DNA of 12,708 bases from CAYSDH01 sp964429805 (GTDB lineage Bacteria > Bacteroidota > Bacteroidia > Flavobacteriales_D > JABDKJ01). Position 1 is the stretch's first letter; the number at the start of each line of letters is the position of its first letter. A program made the translations under genes and the position numbers. The DNA lies in the NCBI GenBank assembly GCA_964429805.1, contig CAYSDH010000081.1, positions 1 to 12,708 of the forward strand, written 5' to 3'. Shown piece after piece: positions 1 to 6,900 of the stretch. Below the pieces are notes generated by a model that saw nothing but the letters and a program-made list of their open reading frames with translations, made no database searches and was not told where the DNA came from.

Positions 1-261
1 GGGTGCGATTCGGTTCTCGCGATCTAAGCGGATTTTAGCGGGCGGGCTTTCGCTTCTGTGACGTACTATTTCTTCCGAGGTCGTATGTCGCGACTGTAAT
101 TCAACGTGATTCGGTCAGTCTAGATTCAGTATGCGCTCCTTACTGCCTTTTTGGTAAGCAGCTCATTCCACTCAAACCCCAATCTATGTGCAATGGATTT
201 GAGGTTGCTCCCTCGCTCTAGACCTGTTATGGCAAACGCGTCCGACCTTTTCTAGATACTA
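1..261. other. Gene-free left edge downstream of the delta-60 cargo gene
   Basis: I see no convincing gene here. Read on the minus strand, the upstream gene stops at 262-264 and is followed directly by a second in-frame stop (TGA TAG). A short minus-strand open stretch at 126-251 (41 codons, no ATG) has protein-like composition and is discussed as a possible remnant. TCTAGA occurs three times (119, 217, 251). A weak 5-bp inverted repeat AAGCG/CGCTT sits at 26-55, and another, CTTAC/GTAAG, lies near 140-158. Neither is followed by a T-tract on either strand that would make a clear terminator. ACTGTAATTCA at 93-103 recurs exactly at 3936-3946, next to the palindromic site upstream of the same gene. 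That could be a partial regulatory element of a gene lying further left, or coincidence. Confidence 0.5.
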
Positions 262-3200
262 TCAGTACTTGATTAACTTTCGTTGTTGGAGTGCAGCACT
301 GTCCTGACCATAAAACTTCAATAGATACATACCACTTGCGTAAGGCGACAGATCAATCACAAGCTCTTTCGACTCCTTAGGCACATCATATCGGTCAAGA
401 ATTTTTCCTGCGAAATCGCACAGTTGTATTTCACTCAGTTGCTTATTGAAGCCAGTGATACTGACCACATCGCTCGTAGGATTGGGATATAAACGGTAAG
501 CTGTATTTAAGTCTTGTTCGCTGATACTAACTGGATTCATGAAGATGCTCGCATCATAGGTAAGCGGATTGGGCTCCACATTTAGCGCACTGTCTACGGC
601 AAGACTCATGAAATAATAAGTCTCTCCGAGTTCTCCCTCGAATAAGCCAGAAGTTGCTGTACTCTGCTCCTGCCAAAGCAACCACTCATTGCTTCCATCT
701 GTATTGTAATAGATATTGTAATACAAGACATCATCATCGTCTGAATCCCACTGTATGGTTGCTGTATTCTGCCCTCCAACATAGTCTGTGATGGGCAATA
801 CTTGGCTCTCAGCTGGGACGATGTCATAGACATTGACCCATGTATTGGTCCTGATGGGGTCATTGAAATCAAAGAAAATATCAGCTGCATTACTCACGGT
901 CGTGCCGCTTGCTATACCTTCTTGCAGACTGACACTGTATTGCACAAAGCCCATACCCTCAGGGGCGCTGATGTTGGGCGGAAGGAATCCATGATCGATG
1001 TTGGTAGTAGGATACAGGCTAAGCGTATCAATCGTCTGAAAGAGCCAAGTGGCCACACCCGTAATAGTGTCTAAATCGGTGGTGACTCTGAGAATGTTGG
1101 GCATAGCCGGTCTTAGATCATACTCCATCACATCGGCTTGCGGAGAGGCCGATCGGACATTGGCTCCCCAAGTCAAGAGTCCGAATTCAAATGTGGAGAT
1201 GTCGACCTTACTCATGTCTAGGCTATCGACAATGAGCACTGTCTTTGCAGCGAGATCAGCCGAGTCGATATTCTCGAAGAAGACGGTGTATTGCCAATCT
1301 TCATAATTGACATAAGGCCCACCGAAGGTCTGCGAAGGCCCCATTTTTGAATTGGGGTCCAAGGATGACAGCGCCTCAAATCCTCCATCATCGTCACATT
1401 GCTCGCAATTGTCACAATCTGGGCATGGCAGAGCACCATCAGGCTCAGGACCCACACCAGGGTTCAAGTCAGGCTGAGGATCCAAGTTACCGCTCGGATC
1501 ATCGTCTGGCTCTGGATCGTTACCGCCACCGCTGCCTCCTCCTTGCGTATCAGGGCATTCGGTATCCTCGGTATAAAATTCTGTAGTAGCAAATAGATCG
1601 GATACTTTATTGACGAATGCAACAAAGTCCTCATTGTCGAGACCCAAATCTGGACCTTCTGTACACAAGGCTAGCTCATATAAAATCTGAATCAAGACCA
1701 GTTTCATCGGGATTGCTTTGGTGTTTTCTAGCAGGAATAATTCACGCGTAAATTCTTGGGTGCTAGAGTATGCTGATTCAAAGCAGGACTCGTAATTAGT
1801 CATATTGAGCTCGATTCCAGCTTGCTCGAGGGCATGCTTCACAAGGTCCTCTCGGCAATTTTGAGGTGTGAGCGGAGCATCCAAAAGTCCACTTGGCCCA
1901 ATGAGGTCAGTGGGATTGAAGGTAACCCGTTGTGAGGCTGTGCCTGTTGCTTCCATAGACTGCAATGCCGCTAAATTGCGGCATTGGCCAGGAGCCAGTG
2001 CATTGGCAAAGACACCGTGCACCTCTACATTACCCGTATTGAGACGGGTGTCGAAGAGCTCAGCCGTTGGTATACCAAGGTCAGAGACGTACTGCACTAA
2101 GTCAATAATACTCGGGTGTCCCTCAGGGTTGATGATCTGAGTCTGGTCAAATGTCATCTCATAGTTATCAGAGTTATGCACTATGAGCGGTGCACCCATC
2201 AAGGTGCTATTGCCAGTGTTTTTATAGGTGATGACATATAGCGATTGCCCACCGGCCAATAGTCTGCGATTAGCTGTGACATTGACACTTGCTGAAACAA
2301 CACCGTCTTCTATAACCAAGGCTTCGTCTTCGAGTATGAGCGTGTCATCAGCTAAAATTACTCGGAGATCCATAAGGCCTGCAGATGTTGTCTCGGGATT
2401 GAATACGGCATTCAAGGTCTCACTGTTTATGAAAGAATATGACACAGCCGGCAGCGTCTCAAAAGATGAGAATAGCTCTACGCCTTGTGTCGAATTAAGG
2501 CCAGTACCTTTTATAGTCACCCCGACCGCTTGGCCTTGCACTAGAGTCGATGGGATCATCTCGGTGAGCAATGGCTGGGGTGGAAATGGAGAGAAATAGG
2601 TCCACATGTAGTTCCACCCTTGACTCGGCACTGGCGGCCATAAGGTGGGATCTTGAGTACCTGTTTGCCCTGTCAATCTCACAAAACCAGATTGATCGAT
2701 AAGCCCTGCCGTGAACCTAACACCTAGAGTCTGATTAACCGGCACAATGTGATAAGGTGAACCACAGTCATTGAGCAGGGCACCTGCTATATTGAACGTG
2801 AGTGTACTGACAGGGTCGCTGAATGTGCCTCCAACGAGGATGTAGCGCTCAAATACCTCATCGACAATGATGTCGTAACACTCAAAGTCAATGGCTTCAA
2901 AAGGTACGACCAACTCACCACCTGTACCGAATGCGCCAAACAATTCACCATCCTCGACATCGAGTTTGAAGACGATAGGCAATTGCCCTGTTTGACTGAC
3001 AGTAATAAGCAATTGCTCATCAATGGATATAGAACTGGCCATTCGACTTGGCGCGTTCGATAGCGTATACTGAGGAAAAGTAGCCGTGCCATTGTTACCA
3101 AAAAGTGGGTCCAACAGTCCGTTAGGTTCTACCTTGGTGACCTGTAATTCCAAGTTGAAATTGTAGTCCACCAAATAGCATGTGCCATCTGCAGCGATGG

Positions 3201-3864
3201 TCGATGACTGGATATCAAAAGATACGCGCGCTGGCAAGTCAACGATGGCAAATCCATTAGGCATATTGTAATTGGTATCGAGTGTTCCGTCCGCCAGCAG
3301 TCTAGTAGTGATGATGGCGCTCTGCGAGAAGGATATGGTGCTTGGCATAAAGGAGATGACCTGGATCTGACCTGTCGAAAGCACTTCGATTTTCTGCACA
3401 TGGGCATCTCGATTTGTGAACCCAAAAGGGACAAAGACGATGCCGCCAGCACCAAAACTCGTATCGAGCTGGCCATCTTCATCAAGTCGCATCACATAGG
3501 GGATGGAATTTGAACCCTGTGTCATTCTACCCCCTATCAGCACGCGGTCATCGGCTTGTATGGTAGCGCATGTGACATTATGTTGATCAGCGAATGGACT
3601 CAAGAACTTGCCTACATCAGCAAATCCAGGATCAAGCAGACCATTGGCATAAACTCTAATGGCCGAGGCCCTTGAGCCTGACTGGCTAGTTCCGACCATG
3701 ACCATGCGTTCGCCACTGGCCTCCAGTACCTCCACGACACGGTCATCACCAGAGACATGATATCCGTACTGATTATTGTAATTGCAGAATATGCCTTGAC
3801 TCAATAGAGAAAGGCTGGATACGAAGCAGACTAAGAGAATGGGAATATGTCTTGTAGTAGTCAT
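262..3864 (-). CDS. T9SS-exported protein with delta-60 propeller, TIG-like, DUF7619-like and FN3-like domains
   Basis: A 1200-residue secreted protein. Residues 1-27 look like a signal peptide (MTTTRHIPILLVCFVSSLSL...). Five delta-60-type repeats follow (residues 71, 126, 188, 244 and 300; core 'DGxLDxxFGxxG'), a family expected to fold as a beta-propeller. Residues 432-521 resemble an IPT/TIG Ig-like domain, and 520-565 ('YVITYKNTGNS') a DUF11-like strand region. Residues 570-770 are unrecognised and partly helical. Residues 770-830 form a Gly/Asp/Pro linker with a CX2CX2CX2C cluster (C814-C823). Residues 833-1015 ('SLDPNSKMGP' to 'NAADIFFDFNDPIRTN') match the DUF7619 pattern. Residues 1025-1108 look FN3-like. 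Residues 1123-1200 form a type A sorting domain ('RLYPNPTSDVVSI', 'YASGMYLLKFY'). I infer passage by Sec then T9SS to the surface or medium, with removal of the sorting domain. No catalytic motif is visible, so a surface or adhesive role is the most I would infer. The ATG fits the signal peptide and has an A-rich leader typical of the phylum. Confidence 0.93.
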   Translation of the reverse strand: MTTTRHIPILLVCFVSSLSLLSQGIFCNYNNQYGYHVSGDDRVVEVLEASGERMVMVGTSQSGSRASAIRVYANGLLDPGFADVGKFLSPFADQHNVTCATIQADDRVLIGGRMTQGSNSIPYVMRLDEDGQLDTSFGAGGIVFVPFGFTNRDAHVQKIEVLSTGQIQVISFMPSTISFSQSAIITTRLLADGTLDTNYNMPNGFAIVDLPARVSFDIQSSTIAADGTCYLVDYNFNLELQVTKVEPNGLLDPLFGNNGTATFPQYTLSNAPSRMASSISIDEQLLITVSQTGQLPIVFKLDVEDGELFGAFGTGGELVVPFEAIDFECYDIIVDEVFERYILVGGTFSDPVSTLTFNIAGALLNDCGSPYHIVPVNQTLGVRFTAGLIDQSGFVRLTGQTGTQDPTLWPPVPSQGWNYMWTYFSPFPPQPLLTEMIPSTLVQGQAVGVTIKGTGLNSTQGVELFSSFETLPAVSYSFINSETLNAVFNPETTSAGLMDLRVILADDTLILEDEALVIEDGVVSASVNVTANRRLLAGGQSLYVITYKNTGNSTLMGAPLIVHNSDNYEMTFDQTQIINPEGHPSIIDLVQYVSDLGIPTAELFDTRLNTGNVEVHGVFANALAPGQCRNLAALQSMEATGTASQRVTFNPTDLIGPSGLLDAPLTPQNCREDLVKHALEQAGIELNMTNYESCFESAYSSTQEFTRELFLLENTKAIPMKLVLIQILYELALCTEGPDLGLDNEDFVAFVNKVSDLFATTEFYTEDTECPDTQGGGSGGGNDPEPDDDPSGNLDPQPDLNPGVGPEPDGALPCPDCDNCEQCDDDGGFEALSSLDPNSKMGPSQTFGGPYVNYEDWQYTVFFENIDSADLAAKTVLIVDSLDMSKVDISTFEFGLLTWGANVRSASPQADVMEYDLRPAMPNILRVTTDLDTITGVATWLFQTIDTLSLYPTTNIDHGFLPPNISAPEGMGFVQYSVSLQEGIASGTTVSNAADIFFDFNDPIRTNTWVNVYDIVPAESQVLPITDYVGGQNTATIQWDSDDDDVLYYNIYYNTDGSNEWLLWQEQSTATSGLFEGELGETYYFMSLAVDSALNVEPNPLTYDASIFMNPVSISEQDLNTAYRLYPNPTSDVVSITGFNKQLSEIQLCDFAGKILDRYDVPKESKELVIDLSPYASGMYLLKFYGQDSAALQQRKLIKY
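2875..3738 (-). repeat. Delta-60 repeat array within the CDS
   Basis: Five protein-level repeats start near residues 71, 126, 188, 244 and 300 of the cargo protein, so the period is about 55-62 residues. Clear units are 'LDEDGQLDTSFGAGG', 'LLADGTLDTNYNMPNG', 'VEPNGLLDPLFGNNG' and 'LDVEDGELFGAFGTGG'. The first unit ('VYANGLLDPGFADVG') and the fifth deviate most. I see no long exact DNA repeats, so the units are old duplications. The family is usually interpreted as a beta-propeller. Five visible units is fewer than a typical closed propeller, so one or more further blades may be too diverged to see (for example residues 340-420). Confidence 0.75.
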
Positions 3865-3888
3865 AATCGAGATGGTGATTTTATTGAT

Positions 3889-3922
3889 GATGAAAGTATT
3901 TTACTCCGAGTATCATTTCATC
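3889..3922 (-). repeat. Inverted repeat in the leader of the delta-60 cargo gene
   Basis: GATGAAA (3889-3895) pairs with TTTCATC (3916-3922). Nested inside is TACTC-C-GAGTA (3902-3912). The structure lies between the palindromic site and the start codon at 3864 and directly abuts the palindrome. It could fold in the 5' leader of the mRNA or be part of a compound protein-binding site. The sequence alone does not decide between these. Confidence 0.4.
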
Positions 3923-3934
3923 ACAGAATTCTGT
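3919..3934 (-). promoter_or_regulatory. Palindromic operator-like site upstream of the delta-60 cargo gene
   Basis: The plus strand reads CATCACAGAATTCTGT. The last 12 bases (3923-3934) are a perfect palindrome, ACAGAATTCTGT. Its centre is about 64 bases upstream of the ATG at 3864. The same 16 bases recur exactly at 8761-8776 upstream of the second cargo gene, in the same orientation relative to the gene. The flanking bases differ, so this is a conserved site and not a long duplication. A looser palindrome-like sequence, ACTG-n5-CAGT, lies next to it around 3936-3948. If transcription starts 20-30 bases before the ATG, the site would lie near -40, a typical activator position. No confident Bacteroidota -7/-33 promoter match was found. 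Confidence 0.6.
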
Positions 3935-3957
3935 TACTGTAATTCAGTTCTGAGATG

Positions 3958-3983
3958 ACTCATCGCTTTACAAAACGATGAGT
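3958..3983 (-). terminator. Hairpin at the 3' end of the LRR cargo gene
   Basis: A perfect 8-bp inverted repeat, ACTCATCG (3958-3965) and CGATGAGT (3976-3983), is separated by 10 bases. It encodes the last residues of the LRR cargo protein, and its downstream arm contains the stop codon. No U-tract follows on the minus strand. It could be a weak terminator, an mRNA 3'-end stabiliser, or simply separate the two cargo transcripts. The downstream gene has its own palindromic site within the following 80 bases, which fits separate transcription. Confidence 0.4.
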
Positions 3984-6900
3984 GATTGATTCCCTGTCAG
4001 TGTATAGACGCGCTAAGTACGTCCCATCAGACAGGTCATACACAGGAATAGCCTCTTGCGATTGGCCCTTGCCCCATTGCTTTGCCCAAAGGACTCTGCC
4101 TCCAAGATCCAAAATTTGGATTCTATTGACCGAGACATCCTTTTGACTTAGCTTAAGATTCAGCACGTCTTCTGCAGGGTTTGGATAGAGACTCAGATTC
4201 AAGAGTTCTGACAGCTCTATGACACTATTGACCAGATTGATTTCAAAATCAATAATCTCTGTACACCCCAGCCCATCAGTGACCATGACAGTATGTGCTC
4301 CTACACTTAGGTCACTTGCGCTGTTGCCAATTGTCCCAGTGTCCCACTCTATAGTGAAAGGCCCTGTGCCTCCAGTAATGTTGATACTGGCCTCTCCTCC
4401 TGTGCTCCCTGTGGCATCGATAGTCGTGATGTCTGCTGTGTAGTCAAAGTCAGCGACCACGTCAATTGTCTGTGTGGATGAGCACCCGTTTGAACTAGTC
4501 AGTGTCAAGGTATAGAGACCTTGACTGCTGATAGATGGAGATGCAGCAGTAGATGAGAATCCACCCGGGCCAGACCAGCTGATTGTGGCAGCAGGGTCAT
4601 CACTTGTGAATGTTAATCCGATAGTCTGAGCCAGGCAATCGAGGACTTGGAAATCTGGTTGGTTGCTCGGTGCAATGGTATCATTGAGCACTTGCACCGA
4701 TTGCTGACTTTGACAACCGTTGCCTGCTGTCACGGTGAGTATATATGTTCCAGCACTACTCACTGTAGGCGATGTCGATGTAGATGTAAATGCGCCAGGC
4801 CCGGTCCAGCTGTAGGTGACTCCAGCAGTAGTACTTGACCCTTGCAGCTGAGCTGTTCCGCTAGCACAGTCAATGGTGCCTCCGGTTGCGGTAATCTGCG
4901 GTAGGTCACTCGCACTGTTTACTTGTGCCGTTGCAGTCGCGGAGCATCCATTGCTTGCCGTAACTGTGAGCGTGTAGGTGCCCGCTTCTGTCGCTACTGG
5001 ATTTTGGAATACCGAGCTAAAGCCATTTGGTCCAGACCACATGTAGGACACTCCGCTGGTGGTGCTGGTGCCCATCAAGTTGACTTGGCTCACAGTGCAA
5101 TTAAGGGTGCCGCCACTGGCGCTAGCATTCGGTGCAGTTACATCTTCATTGATCGTAATCTGCACACTATTGACACAGCCATTTTCTCCAGTAAGAGTTA
5201 AGACATAGGTTCCTGGATAGCCAACGGTGATGTCTTCATCAGCGCCAATAAATCCTCCTGGGCCCGACCATGAGTAGGAATCAATCGCTGTACTGGCAGT
5301 TGCATTGAGTGTAGTATTGACTTGCGCACAAGTCAATACCGGATTTGTCGCTTCAATAGTCGCTTGAGGCAATGAGACATCATTAGAAACCACAGCATTG
5401 GCACTTGACGAACATCCATTGCTGGCTGTGACAGTCACAGTGTAGGTGCCCGCCACGCCTACAACAGTCGATGAACCACTAGCAGAAAAACCGCCTGGAC
5501 CTGACCACTGGTAAGTCACTCCAGAGGTTGAACTACTGGCGGACAATGTGGTCGTACTAGAGTTGCAATCTATGGTTCCTCCGGTTGCAGTAACATCAGG
5601 TGCATCAGTATTGCTCGACACAGTGGCCGAGGAAGTGGCCGTGCAACCAGCTGAACTCGTCACCGTTACAATATAAACACCTGCTGCTGTGACTAAAGGG
5701 TTTTGCAAGGCGGAAGTATAACCACCTGGTCCAGACCAAGCGTATGTGGCCCCAGCGGCATTAGATGAAGCCATAAGTTGTACTGGGGTTCCACTGCAAT
5801 CCAGTTGACCACCTGTGGCGGTCGCTGTGACATTGTTGGTGCCAAAGGTGACATTGACCGAGTCTCTATAGCAGCAGCCTGCCGATGTGGTCGCTGTCAG
5901 AAAATATAATCCTGATGTGCTCACAGTCGTACTGGAACTTGTGCTTCCATTGCTCCATTGATATGTTGCTCCAGACGGAATACCTATGGCTGACAGGCTT
6001 ACCGAATTTTCACAAGTAAGTACATCTGGGCCGATATCAAAGGAGAACTGATCATTGACGTTGATGGTCCACACGCTTGTAGCGATGTTGCCACAAGCAT
6101 CAGACACGGTGTAGGTATACTCGTGACGTGCAGGGCCTCCTCCTGGATCACAATCATTGATGAGCGAGTAGCTCATACTGATAGAAGACGTCAAGTCGCC
6201 TTGGCATAAGTCCGTAGCGCTGAGCAAAGGTTGGGCAGGCAGATCGGCACCACAAGAAATCGTCATGTCGGCAGGAATACCTGAAATGACAGGTGCCTGA
6301 CTGTCCTCCATAATAACAGTGACCACAAAATCTTGGGAGACATTGAATGCCGCATCAGTACCAGAGAAGGTGTAGACATGCTGTGTGGCTCCACCGCATA
6401 AGGCAGTAATCACCGGAGGAGATGAGGAAGGGGTTGGTGGAAAGCAATTGTCAAGCAGGTCTGGCCGTGCAGCATTGGCAAGGTCGTTTGGATCATCTAT
6501 ACCACACTCACCAGTGACGGTCACATTAAGGTTGAAGGTGTCCCATTGTGGCGGAGTCTGATCAAGAACAGTGATGGTCTGCGAACAGGATTCGCTCGCA
6601 CCTGAACTGTTGAAAGCCGTATAAGTAATCGTATTCTCTCCGACTGGTAAAGAGGGGTTGATGGTTTCTCCTCCTGTTGTCAGGTCTGCGACATTCGATC
6701 CACTAGCAAAATCTAATGAGTATCCATAGGAACTGATGGCCGTGCAAGACTCGGGAGATGGGCTTGTAAGTGCGACTTGAGCCATACAGTTATTGGGAGA
6801 AGTGGCTACCGTAATGTCTGAAGGGCAGCTAATACTGATTGTAGCGTTATTTTCAACTTGCGATTGATTGTTGCAAGGAAATGAATTGTTTGAAATGTTG

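Noticed and set aside
119..256. Three TCTAGA sites within 140 bases
   Set aside because: Six-base matches without further shared flanks. Probably coincidence in a non-coding stretch.
802..2599. Several plus-strand open frames antisense to the delta-60 cargo gene
   Set aside because: The minus-strand protein has continuous recognisable domains through all of this interval, and the opposite frames show low-complexity or random composition.
4219..5201. Plus-strand open frames antisense to the LRR cargo gene
   Set aside because: They are short, lack domain or leader signals, and lie opposite a gene whose repeated domains explain the sequence. The repeat composition naturally leaves antisense frames open.
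4455..6038. Regular repeats considered as a CRISPR array
   Set aside because: The period is about 225 bases, the repeats are diverged, and they are in frame within a continuous CDS, so they are protein-domain repeats.
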